Notes under the pieces: model-generated
Told to the model about the DNA's origin: nothing
The model's input: the letters and a program-made list of their open reading frames with translations, nothing else
Database searches by the model: none
Shown here: positions 1-5,974 of the stretch, piece by piece
Layout: each line of letters opens with the position of its first letter
How positions within the stretch are numbered: the stretch's first letter is position 1
From: a candidate division TA06 bacterium SM23_40
GTDB taxonomy: Bacteria > LJUI01 > SM1-40
Length of the DNA: 6,106 bases
Direction: 5' to 3'
Assembly: GCA_001303705.1 (NCBI GenBank)
Contig: LJUI01000149.1
Location: forward strand, 1-6,106
Translations under genes and position numbers: made by a program

Positions 1-1
1 G

Positions 2-697
2 GCTCTGGTGCTTGGTGGTTGTGCCAGGCCCCGGATATCGGGAAGGGTTATCGATAACTTCGGCAGTCCGGTTGATGGGGTGACGGTTTTGATCGCCGAT
101 GAGCGACATACGGCAACGACGGATGCTGACGGGCGATATTCGATCCGGTTCAAGCCGGGGCGCCTGACCCTTCGGGCGATGAAGGCGGGATACATGGCGG
201 ACAGCTTGATCGTGACTCTGGACGAGCGGCGTCCGTTCGAGGCGCGTACGCTCGAGCTATTCCGGATACCGCAGAGCAAAGGTGTCTTCGCGATCGGCCC
301 GGATGACTATGTGCCGCTGGCCCGTGGGTCCATCGGCGATCAGAGCTGGGAACGAGATGAGGGGTGGAGGGCTGACCATGTCTATCAGGCCGAGGGCGAT
401 CTCACCGTACTCGGCAAGGGACGACTTCAGTTCTTCGACAATTCAGGCTTACCGAAGATCGTGCTCGTGAAGAGTGATGCAGACGGGCGCATCGGGGAGA
501 TGGCCACAGGTTTCATGGGAGCAGTGGAGTCGAGCGATTTCGATATCATCGAGGACGACCAGATCTACCTCGATCCGATGACGATCCTCCGAGAAGTGGA
601 TCTGGAGCCCGGATATTATGTGTTCGTAGAGTGGCAGGATATACTTTTCGCTCCTGCGCGTCCGGGATCGGTCTGCTATCGGTTCAAGGTAGAGTGA
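2..697 (+). CDS. Lipoprotein with carboxypeptidase-regulatory-like domain (5' partial)
   Basis: The frame is open from the window edge, and its first codons read ALVLGGC, the end of a lipoprotein signal peptide with an LGGC lipobox. The true start is therefore outside the window and the GTG at 8 is not a credible start. Counting the lipid-modified cysteine as residue 1, residues about 6-70 form a carboxypeptidase-regulatory-like beta-sandwich: SGRVID, then a P-V-x-G-V-T-V strand, then TTDADGRYSI, then a KAGY strand. This fold is common in envelope proteins and is usually a structural or binding module, not an enzyme. The remaining ~155 residues are rich in predicted beta-strands and aromatic residues (for example GYYVFVEW) and match no family I recognise. 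The mature protein is about 225 residues. It is probably anchored in the outer membrane or on the cell surface, but substrate and partners are unknown. A separate promoter lies between it and the next gene, so the two need not be one operon. Confidence 0.8.
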   Translation, partial: ALVLGGCARPRISGRVIDNFGSPVDGVTVLIADERHTATTDADGRYSIRFKPGRLTLRAMKAGYMADSLIVTLDERRPFEARTLELFRIPQSKGVFAIGPDDYVPLARGSIGDQSWERDEGWRADHVYQAEGDLTVLGKGRLQFFDNSGLPKIVLVKSDADGRIGEMATGFMGAVESSDFDIIEDDQIYLDPMTILREVDLEPGYYVFVEWQDILFAPARPGSVCYRFKVE

Positions 698-725
698 ATG
701 GACTTCCTGCAAGCTGGGGAGGGAC

Positions 726-753
726 TTGACATCACCTAAATAGGTGCTAGATT
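726..753 (+). promoter_or_regulatory. Sigma-70-type promoter for the large lipoprotein gene
   Basis: A perfect -35 hexamer TTGACA (726-731) is followed by a 16-bp spacer and the -10 hexamer TAGATT (748-753, four of six consensus bases). Transcription would start near 760, leaving a leader of about 130 nt before the ATG at 892. The location in a gap upstream of a gene, and the match to the second TTGACA promoter in this window at 4795, support it. The -10 is only moderate, as expected of a regulated promoter. Confidence 0.65.
733..746 (+). promoter_or_regulatory. Palindromic operator candidate inside the promoter spacer
   Basis: CACCTA (733-738), AA, TAGGTG (741-746) is a perfect 6+6 inverted repeat that almost exactly fills the spacer between the -35 and -10 hexamers. 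A dimeric repressor bound here would block RNA polymerase. The regulator cannot be named from sequence. I found no second copy in the window, including upstream of the Rrf2-family regulator gene. Confidence 0.55.
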
Positions 754-759
754 GTTAGT

Positions 760-891
760 GTACCGGCCGGCATTGATGCCCTACGGGTTGGCAATGCCGG
801 CATGTGCCACACGGCGAGGCGCGATCCGCATCGTCTCCCAAACGGTTGGGCATACATGTCTTTGAGTACCGCCCCGGGCCGGGGAGGAACG
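760..891 (+). promoter_or_regulatory. Structured 5' leader with three hairpins, the last touching the ribosome binding site
   Basis: Three inverted repeats follow one another between the predicted transcription start and the ATG at 892. Hairpin 1 is a perfect 10-bp stem, GCCGGCATTG (766-775) with CAATGCCGGC (792-801), and its loop holds a nested CCC-TAC-GGG. Hairpin 2 is CCCAA-ACGG-TTGGG (837-850). Hairpin 3 is CCCCGG-G-CCGGGG (872-884), whose 3' arm includes the first bases of the Shine-Dalgarno GGGGAGG (881-887). None is followed by a T-run, so they are not intrinsic terminators. The arrangement fits a leader that could affect mRNA stability or translation. It matches no riboswitch class I know, and G+C-rich DNA makes short stems common. 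Confidence 0.4.
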
Positions 892-2958
892 ATGGTCATA
901 CTTAGAACAGACACAGGAAGAGGGGTCGCGCTTCTCTCCCCCTGGGCAGCCTGCCTCGCACTCGCTCTTCTGCTCACCTCAGCCGGGTGCTTCAAAGAAC
1001 CCGCTGCGCCATCCTGGGACGTTCGAGTCGCCATCCCTCTCATAAACCAGACCCAGACGGTGCTGGACATCATCGCCGAAGAGGAGTACCTCACCTGGGA
1101 TAGTCTCAGCCTCGATAGTCTGGTCTACTTCGCGATCAGCGACTCGATCGGTTTCGGCATCGGGGACGAGATCCGCACACAGCCGGTCTCCCAGTCGCTC
1201 GTGCTCGAGGTCGGGGAGTTCGAACTCGGTCCCTTCGGCCCGGAGAGCTTGAGCGTGGGGCTGGTGACGCTCTGTCCCGAATGCGAGCCGCTCCTCGGCA
1301 CAACATCGCCAGTCCCGCCGTTCGCGTTCAGCATTAACCCCGTCCCTCTCCCCACCCTGGAGGATTTCGACTCGCTCCTCGTGGCGAGTTGCCTCATCAT
1401 CATCGAGATGCAGAACAATCTGCCGATTCCGCTCGACGCTGTATCGTTCACGATCATGAGCGGAGGGACGGATATCGCCGGACCGAGCCCGGGGCTGTCA
1501 TTCGCTCCGGGTGAGACGCAGGTCGAGACGCTTCAGGTGGCGCCGGGATCGATGGTGCGGAATCCGCTCGCTGTCATCGTCGCAGGACAATCGCCTGGTT
1601 CGGGTGGAGGTGCGGTCTACATTCCGGAAGATGCCGGTCTCGAGTTGCCCGTCTCGATATTCGACCTTGTTCTCATCGAGGCCTGGGCTCAGTTCGACGG
1701 ATTGAGCGTGCCTATCGCCGATACGATCGGTGTGCAGGGGGTCGGCCAGCTCGATTCAGCCCGGATCTATCAGGGGACGCTGAGTGGATGGGTGGCGAGT
1801 TATCTCACAGTCAACTGTCGCGTCGATGTCTCGTTGCCCGAGATACGGGGGCCATCAGGGCAATCCCTGTTCATAGGGATACAACTCCCCTCTGGCGAGA
1901 TGAGAACGTACAGCCGGGTCCTCGACGGCTACACGGTCCGGGACCAGGGCGGATCGCCGTCCGATATCACGCTTTCTGTCGAGGGTGAGTTGGTGCTCAA
2001 TTCCGGCGGTCAGACGGTGCACATATCGCAGGATGACTACGTGGAGCTGCATATCGACATGGGAGAGACCGTGCTCGATGCGGCGTGGGGCATTCTCACT
2101 CCACATACGATTCACATGTCTCCTCGATCCCAGCAGGTAGACCTTCCCGACGGACTGGATGCAATCGAGTGGCTTGCCGATCCCAGAGTGCTGTTCGAGA
2201 TATGCAGGAATATCGACTTCCCGGTCTCGCTCGATTCGGCTCGTGTGACAGGAGAGAGCGAGGGGGGAGACCTCGTCTCTCTCTCCGTCGATTCACTCCG
2301 GCTGCCGCCCAACCCGCTGCCGGTCGTCGCCTGCACCACCTTCGTCTTCGATAACTCGAACAGCAATATCCGCGATTTCCTGCTGAATCTCCCCGAGTTG
2401 GTCGAGGCGTCGGGGACAGCGATGGTGGGCGATGGACTATACAGCGGGTCGATCGAGAGGGACGATTCTCTTCACGGCAGGATCACCTGTACATTTCCGC
2501 TCATTCTCAGCCTCAGGGCCGATACGGTGCGGTCGGAGCCGCAGGCTGTCGAGCTGAGTGAGGACGTGCGGGAATTGATACGGGACCATCTTACCAGGGG
2601 CGAAGTGATCATCATCATTACCAATCATCTTCCCTTCGGCGCGGGGGGCACGCTCTATGTGGGGGCGGACTCGGCGACCGTTTTCGACGATCCGCTGTTA
2701 GTGGTGCCCGAATCCGGCGCCACGGTTGTCTCTGCCGCGCCGGTGGGTCAAGATAGCTTGGTGAGCAGCGCTGTAGCCGATACTATTGTGCTGGGGCTCG
2801 ACGAATCCGACGTGCGTGCATTCGATAATGACGAACTCTATACCGGCGTCGAGGTCGTGTTCGAGGGTACTGGTGGGCAGGTGGTGAAGGTGCAGGTGAG
2901 CGATTATATCCGGTTCACCGGCGTGCTCCGAATCGTTGCCCGCGTCAAAGGCGACTGA
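892..2958 (+). CDS. Large beta-rich surface lipoprotein, unknown family
   Basis: The protein has 688 residues. I chose ATG 892 because GGGGAGG lies at 881-887 and a lipoprotein signal peptide follows: Arg5/Arg10, a hydrophobic stretch at 18-28, then TSAGC with the lipidated cysteine at 33. In-frame ATGs at 802 and 856 lack a ribosome binding site and would precede the signal with a charged extension. The residue after the cysteine is Phe, consistent with export to the outer membrane. The mature part starts with a proline linker and SWDVRVAIPLI, then alternates short beta-strands with acidic turns. Three stretches begin alike, with a hydrophobic strand, Asn or Asn-Asn, and Leu/Phe-Pro: about residues 168-270, 433-545 and 570-688. 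This suggests three diverged modules. There are no catalytic motifs and no membrane segments beyond the signal. Sixteen bases separate it from the barrel-protein gene, so the two are probably co-transcribed and may act together. I do not recognise a named domain. Confidence 0.85.
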   Translation: MVILRTDTGRGVALLSPWAACLALALLLTSAGCFKEPAAPSWDVRVAIPLINQTQTVLDIIAEEEYLTWDSLSLDSLVYFAISDSIGFGIGDEIRTQPVSQSLVLEVGEFELGPFGPESLSVGLVTLCPECEPLLGTTSPVPPFAFSINPVPLPTLEDFDSLLVASCLIIIEMQNNLPIPLDAVSFTIMSGGTDIAGPSPGLSFAPGETQVETLQVAPGSMVRNPLAVIVAGQSPGSGGGAVYIPEDAGLELPVSIFDLVLIEAWAQFDGLSVPIADTIGVQGVGQLDSARIYQGTLSGWVASYLTVNCRVDVSLPEIRGPSGQSLFIGIQLPSGEMRTYSRVLDGYTVRDQGGSPSDITLSVEGELVLNSGGQTVHISQDDYVELHIDMGETVLDAAWGILTPHTIHMSPRSQQVDLPDGLDAIEWLADPRVLFEICRNIDFPVSLDSARVTGESEGGDLVSLSVDSLRLPPNPLPVVACTTFVFDNSNSNIRDFLLNLPELVEASGTAMVGDGLYSGSIERDDSLHGRITCTFPLILSLRADTVRSEPQAVELSEDVRELIRDHLTRGEVIIIITNHLPFGAGGTLYVGADSATVFDDPLLVVPESGATVVSAAPVGQDSLVSSAVADTIVLGLDESDVRAFDNDELYTGVEVVFEGTGGQVVKVQVSDYIRFTGVLRIVARVKGD

Positions 2959-2974
2959 GTTCGAGGATCATACG

Positions 2975-4315
2975 ATGGCATTGTCTTATTCGCGACCGCG
3001 TGTAGGAGGCTCTGTCGTGCATCGGCGGGATGTCCGGTCGTCCCCGCTGTCCGGGCGGAGCCCGGGCCTGCTCGCTGCGGCATCTCTGGCCGCCATGCTC
3101 GTTGCTGCCCGTCCTCTCTCCGCGTTCGAGGACTCGAATCCCCGCAGTGCAGCGATGGCGGAGGCGTATACGGCGATGGCGAGGGGAACGGACGCCCTCT
3201 TCTGGAATCCGGCGAACCTCGCGCTCTGGGGGAATCCTACGCTCTCGGTCAATGTCGTCACAGCATCTGTAGATGTCTCCAATAACTCGGTCGACCGGGG
3301 AGACTACAATCGCTTCACCGGTGCCTTTCTCGGCGAGTCCGAGAAGCAGGAGCTGCTGGGGAGCGTGCCGGAAGACGGGCTGCGGTTTACAGGCGTCGGA
3401 CATGCCTCGGTGCTCGATGTCTCGTATCGGAACTTCGCTCTGAGCGTTGCCAGAGGGGTCGGGTGTGCGACCACGATCCTTCCCCGTGATGTCCTCGATC
3501 TTGCTCTGAACGGGAACGAGCTGGGGGAGCGGTACGATTTCGGGGAAGCTGACGGCGAGGGCTGGTTCGTTCAGACCGTCAGCCTGGCCGGTGCCGCAAC
3601 GCTGCCGGTCGAGTGGGCAGAGACAGTGGCGGTGGGGGCGACGGTCAAGTATCTGCGCGGGTTTGGGTATGCCCGGGTGATAGAGAGCGGCGGGTCGCTG
3701 GTGACAAACTATGATGGGCTCTCGGGTGACGGGCGACTGGTCGTGCGCACCGCGTCCCGGGGAGAGGGCCTCGCCGTCGATCTCGGAGTGGCTGCTGTCC
3801 TCGATTCTCGCTGGACGGTGGGGCTGAAGCTCGGAAATCTGCTGGGAAGAATCTGGTGGTACTCGGACACGGAGGAGCACCGGAATAGCTTCCTCATCGA
3901 CTTGATCACGGTGAAATCGGTATCGGAGGGAGACTCGATCATCACCATTGGAGAGAGCCGAGCGATCGAATCGTTCACGTCCGACTACCCGGCTTTCGCC
4001 AGGGTTGGAGCCGCCTATCGTTGGACTCCCACCTGTGTCCAGAGTTTCGACTATGAGCAGGGGTTTCGAAATGCTCCCGGGCTCTCGACGTCGCCGCGGC
4101 TGGCGACCGGCCTGGAATATACGAGACTCTGGTGGATGCCCCTCCGCGCCGGCATCTCGGTCGGAGGCCGTGAAGGCGTGACGACCGCATTCGGATTGGC
4201 GGTTTCGACGGGAGCGTTAGACTTCGACGTCGCCATGGCCAACAAACATCACCTCCTTCCCGTGAGCGGCAAGGGGCTGCGGGCCGCGGTCGGCTGTCGG
4301 GTCAACTTCTACTGA
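2975..4315 (+). CDS. Outer-membrane beta-barrel protein, PorV/UPF0164/DUF5723-like
   Basis: From ATG 2975 the protein has 446 residues. A signal peptide has its hydrophobic core at about 31-45 and a likely cleavage site after PLSA (residue 50). The mature start, SNPRSAAMAEAYTAMARG followed by DALFWNPANLAL, is the pattern seen at the beginning of PorV/UPF0164/FadL-like barrel proteins: small residues, then a W/F-NPA turn. Alternating strands with aromatic girdle residues fill the rest, and the chain ends in VNFY, an aromatic C-terminus as expected of barrels inserted by the BAM complex. Family members are transport or secretion-associated channels; the substrate here is not apparent. The gene begins 16 bases after the lipoprotein stop, in the same transcription direction. 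GAGG at 2963-2966 supports the ATG, but GTG 3017 has a better site and gives a more normal signal peptide, so the start is uncertain. A 311-codon antisense frame across this gene is a G+C shadow. Confidence 0.8.
   Translation: MALSYSRPRVGGSVVHRRDVRSSPLSGRSPGLLAAASLAAMLVAARPLSAFEDSNPRSAAMAEAYTAMARGTDALFWNPANLALWGNPTLSVNVVTASVDVSNNSVDRGDYNRFTGAFLGESEKQELLGSVPEDGLRFTGVGHASVLDVSYRNFALSVARGVGCATTILPRDVLDLALNGNELGERYDFGEADGEGWFVQTVSLAGAATLPVEWAETVAVGATVKYLRGFGYARVIESGGSLVTNYDGLSGDGRLVVRTASRGEGLAVDLGVAAVLDSRWTVGLKLGNLLGRIWWYSDTEEHRNSFLIDLITVKSVSEGDSIITIGESRAIESFTSDYPAFARVGAAYRWTPTCVQSFDYEQGFRNAPGLSTSPRLATGLEYTRLWWMPLRAGISVGGREGVTTAFGLAVSTGALDFDVAMANKHHLLPVSGKGLRAAVGCRVNFY
3004..3019 (+). promoter_or_regulatory. 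Alternative start of the barrel protein: AGGAGG plus GTG 3017
   Basis: A perfect Shine-Dalgarno AGGAGG (3004-3009) lies seven bases before an in-frame GTG at 3017. Starting there shortens the signal peptide from about 50 to about 36 residues (MHRRDV..., then the hydrophobic core). That is closer to the usual length and gives a typical positively charged N-region. The mature protein is the same either way. Confidence 0.5.
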
Positions 4316-4485
4316 GGACGGGCAGCAGAGCGGCCGGGGATGCGGGAACTGTGCGGGCCATCCGGTTGTTAGTGAGGAAGGCAGGCGTTCGGAGGAGGCT
4401 CTGCGGGCGGCCGGCCAGATAGCATAGAGGAAGCTGGTGACGTATGCGCGCGGAGCGCATCCGCGAATAGAAGAGGAGAGAGACG
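4316..4485 (+). other. Intergenic gap with two mutually exclusive hairpins upstream of nfu
   Basis: No gene, T-run terminator or convincing promoter is visible in this 170-base gap. Just before the Nfu gene, ATGCGC (4444-4449) pairs with GCGCAT (4455-4460). Alternatively CGCGGA (4449-4454) pairs with TCCGCG (4460-4465). Both have 6-bp stems and 5-base loops and they cannot form together. The Nfu ribosome binding site GAGGAG (4473-4478) lies only eight bases downstream of the second. A GGCCGGCC palindrome lies at 4409-4416. Chance is possible at this base composition. Confidence 0.35.
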
Positions 4486-4728
4486 ATGAGAGAGAAGGTT
4501 CAGCAGGTCATAGATGAGATCCGCCCCTCACTTCAGGCCGACGGTGGAGACGTAGAATTGGTGGACATAGAGGGCGGGGTGGTAAAGGTGCGCCTCACCG
4601 GGGCGTGTGCTGGGTGTCCGATGTCACAGATGACGCTCCAGATGGGCATCGAGCGGCTGCTCAAGCAGCGTCTGCCGGAAGTGGAGCGGGTTGAGAACGT
4701 TCAGGACGTTCCGGGATCCACGTCGTAG
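4486..4728 (+). CDS. NifU-like C-terminal-domain Fe-S carrier (Nfu type)
   Basis: This 80-residue protein is a complete stand-alone NifU C-terminal domain, cytosolic, with no signal. It matches the family throughout: an N-terminal helix (VQQVIDEIRPSLQADGG), the DVELVDIEGGVVKVRLTGAC strand region, the cluster-binding CAGC (Cys41 and Cys44) followed by P-M-S-Q-M-T, then the helix holding GIERLL. Two subunits are known to bind one [4Fe-4S] cluster between their CxxC motifs and pass it to target apoproteins. GAGGAG at 4473-4478, seven bases upstream, fixes the ATG. A separate strong promoter precedes the next gene, an Rrf2-type regulator. The neighbourhood agrees with a role in Fe-S homeostasis. 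The last ten residues (NVQDVPGSTS) look like an unstructured tail. Confidence 0.93.
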   Translation: MREKVQQVIDEIRPSLQADGGDVELVDIEGGVVKVRLTGACAGCPMSQMTLQMGIERLLKQRLPEVERVENVQDVPGSTS

Positions 4729-4794
4729 TCCCGGCAGCTGCGGGCGGTCAGTTCCGGCAGGCATTGGATCTGACCCGACGGACCGGTTGACCAC

Positions 4795-4823
4795 TTGACA
4801 AATCCGACCCGGAACCACATAAT
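4795..4823 (+). promoter_or_regulatory. Strong sigma-70-type promoter for the Rrf2-family regulator
   Basis: A perfect -35 TTGACA (4795-4800), a 17-bp spacer and a -10 CATAAT (4818-4823, five of six consensus bases) make the best promoter in the window. Transcription would start near 4830, about 70 bases before ATG 4901. It probably drives the regulator and, by short gaps with no terminator between, the two NAD salvage genes. A possible autoregulatory site is the pair CCGAC (4851-4855) and GTCGG (4873-4877) in the leader, but the match is weak. Confidence 0.75.
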
Positions 4824-4827
4824 CGAT

Positions 4828-4850
4828 GTGCCTGAGGAGGCGCTTTTTTT
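4828..4850 (+). terminator. Short terminator-like hairpin with seven Ts
   Basis: GTGCCT (4828-4833) and AGGCGC (4838-4843) form a 6-bp stem with one G-U pair and a GAGG loop, followed at once by seven Ts (4844-4850). It is about 100 bases after the nfu stop and could end that transcript. It also overlaps the predicted start point of the downstream promoter, so it would not be complete in RNA made from there. The stem is short, so termination would be partial at best. Confidence 0.45.
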
Positions 4851-4900
4851 CCGACTAAACCAGACAGAAAAGGTCGGTCTTTCGTAAGGTGGAAGTCGCT

Positions 4901-5353
4901 ATGAGGTTATCTTCACGCGGTCGTTATGGATTACAGGCCGCCTGCGAGCTTGCTCTGCAGCACGGCATGGGGCCGGTCTCGGCCCGCGTCATTTCAGAAC
5001 GGAGGAATGTTCCTCCCGCTTATCTTGAGCAGCTTCTCCGCAAGATGCGCTTGGCCGGAGTTGTGGTGAGTGTCCGGGGTCCAGGGGGTGGGTACCTCCT
5101 TGCCCGGCAGCCGGAACAGATCAGCCTGGGAGATATAGTCCGCGCAGTCGAGGGTCCGATCGCTCTCCTCGAGTGTCTCGAGCCGTCCTTCGCCCCGGAT
5201 GAGTGTGACAATATGTTCGACTGCGTCGCCCGTGCTGTCTGGAAACGGCTGGGCAAGGAACTCGAGGGGATGCTGGATGAGATAACGCTCAAGGAATTGT
5301 CCGAGGATCGCCTGGATATCTGCCTGTGCAGGCCTACGCGGGGCAGGGGATAA
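4901..5353 (+). CDS. Rrf2/IscR-family transcriptional regulator, likely Fe-S sensing
   Basis: This is a 150-residue cytoplasmic DNA-binding protein of usual family length. ATG 4901 gives the family start MRLSSRGRYGLQA; the GTG at 4889 lies inside the ribosome binding site AGGTGG (4887-4892). The winged helix-turn-helix spans about 25-68: the recognition helix has PPAYLEQLLRKM, with Glu43 at the position of E. coli IscR Glu43, and the wing is VRGPGGGYLLA. The dimerisation helix follows Cys108 (VARAVWKRLGKEL). Three cysteines, Cys92, Cys102 and Cys108, fit the place of the IscR cluster ligands 92/98/104, but the first gap is longer (C-x9-C-x5-C). The residue three after the last cysteine, the IscR ligand His107, is Arg111. 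Cys141 and Cys143 add a C-terminal CxC. The Nfu gene upstream supports Fe-S sensing. The gene leads into nicotinamidase and nicotinate phosphoribosyltransferase, which it may regulate. Redox or nitric-oxide sensing, as in NsrR, is an alternative. Confidence 0.9.
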   Translation: MRLSSRGRYGLQAACELALQHGMGPVSARVISERRNVPPAYLEQLLRKMRLAGVVVSVRGPGGGYLLARQPEQISLGDIVRAVEGPIALLECLEPSFAPDECDNMFDCVARAVWKRLGKELEGMLDEITLKELSEDRLDICLCRPTRGRG

Positions 5354-5408
5354 GAGAGGATAGGGAATCCGGCAGATCTGAGGATACGTCTGAGCGGAGG
5401 GTGGGTTC

Positions 5409-5924
5409 ATGAAGCAGGCGTTGCTCGTCATCGATATGCTTAACGATTTCGTGCTCCCCGGTGCACCCCTCGAGATCCCTGCGGCGCGAGAGATTCTTCC
5501 CCGGATCGAGGCGCTGATCGCGCAGGCCCGGGCAGAGGGGCGGCCCGTCATCTATATCTGTGATTCCCACGATCCCGACGATGAGGAGTTTGATCTCTAT
5601 CCACCCCATGCGGTGGCGGGGACCGAGGGGGCAGGCGTTGTTGCCCAGATCGCCCCCCGGTCCGGAGACATGATAGTGGCGAAGAAGCGTTTCTCGGGGT
5701 TCTATGGAACGAACCTCGGCGAGGCGTTGAAGGAGCGAGGCATCGACTCCCTCGAAGTGACAGGGGTCTGCACTGACATCTGCGTACAGTACACGGCAGC
5801 AGATGCCGTAATGCGCGGGTTTAAGGTGACCATCCCCTCTGATTCCGTCGCTGCCCTGTCCGAGACTGCACACGATCAGGCACTCGACCATATGAGGCAG
5901 GTGCTTCATGTCGAGGTGATCTAG
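5409..5924 (+). CDS. pncA: Isochorismatase-fold hydrolase, probable nicotinamidase
   Basis: The 171-residue cytosolic protein has the cysteine-hydrolase fold. Catalytic residues are Asp9 in LLVIDMLNDF, Lys92 in VAKKRFSGFYGT and the nucleophile Cys125 in GVCTDICV with its preceding cis-peptide region. Metal ligands of known nicotinamidases are seen as Asp52 and His54 (CDSHDPDD) and His67 in YPPHAVAGTEG. A fourth His found in the mycobacterial enzyme is replaced by an acidic residue. The expected reaction is nicotinamide + water -> nicotinate + ammonia. The family also includes ureidoacrylate hydrolases and isochorismatases, but the next gene, nicotinate phosphoribosyltransferase, uses nicotinate and makes nicotinamidase much the best call. 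The chain is somewhat shorter than E. coli PncA. GGAGG (5396-5400) sits eight bases before the ATG. The gene starts 55 bases after the regulator with no terminator between, so co-transcription is likely. Confidence 0.85.
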   Translation: MKQALLVIDMLNDFVLPGAPLEIPAAREILPRIEALIAQARAEGRPVIYICDSHDPDDEEFDLYPPHAVAGTEGAGVVAQIAPRSGDMIVAKKRFSGFYGTNLGEALKERGIDSLEVTGVCTDICVQYTAADAVMRGFKVTIPSDSVAALSETAHDQALDHMRQVLHVEVI

Positions 5925-5974
5925 GTGTCGGTCTCTGAGGGGATCGCGGGAAAGGCGCGTGAGGAGGAGTCCAC

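Noticed and set aside
766-801. Ten-bp inverted repeat as terminator of the first lipoprotein
   Set aside because: No T-run follows and it lies downstream of the next gene's promoter; it fits better as a leader hairpin.
802-891. Thirty-codon N-terminal extension of the large lipoprotein from ATG 802 or 856
   Set aside because: No ribosome binding site precedes either ATG, and an extension would bury the lipoprotein signal; ATG 892 has GGGGAGG upstream.
2945-3880. Antisense open frame of 311 codons
   Set aside because: It lies wholly opposite the barrel-protein gene, its composition is Arg/Pro/His-rich as in G+C shadow frames, and it has no recognisable motif.
4366-4425. Promoter for nfu from TTGTTA (4366) or TAGCAT (4420)
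   Set aside because: No partner hexamer stands at an acceptable distance from either.
4851-4880. CCGAC...GTCGG and CCAGAC...GTCGGT as an IscR-type operator
   Set aside because: The arms are short or mismatched and do not fit the known IscR consensus well; noted only as a weak candidate.
5376-5394. Direct repeat TCTGAG spaced by six bases upstream of pncA
   Set aside because: Too short to separate from chance and not symmetric with any promoter element.
4994-5909. Two antisense open frames (185 and 191 codons) opposite the regulator and nicotinamidase
   Set aside because: Both mirror genes with clear family motifs and have no homology-like patterns of their own.
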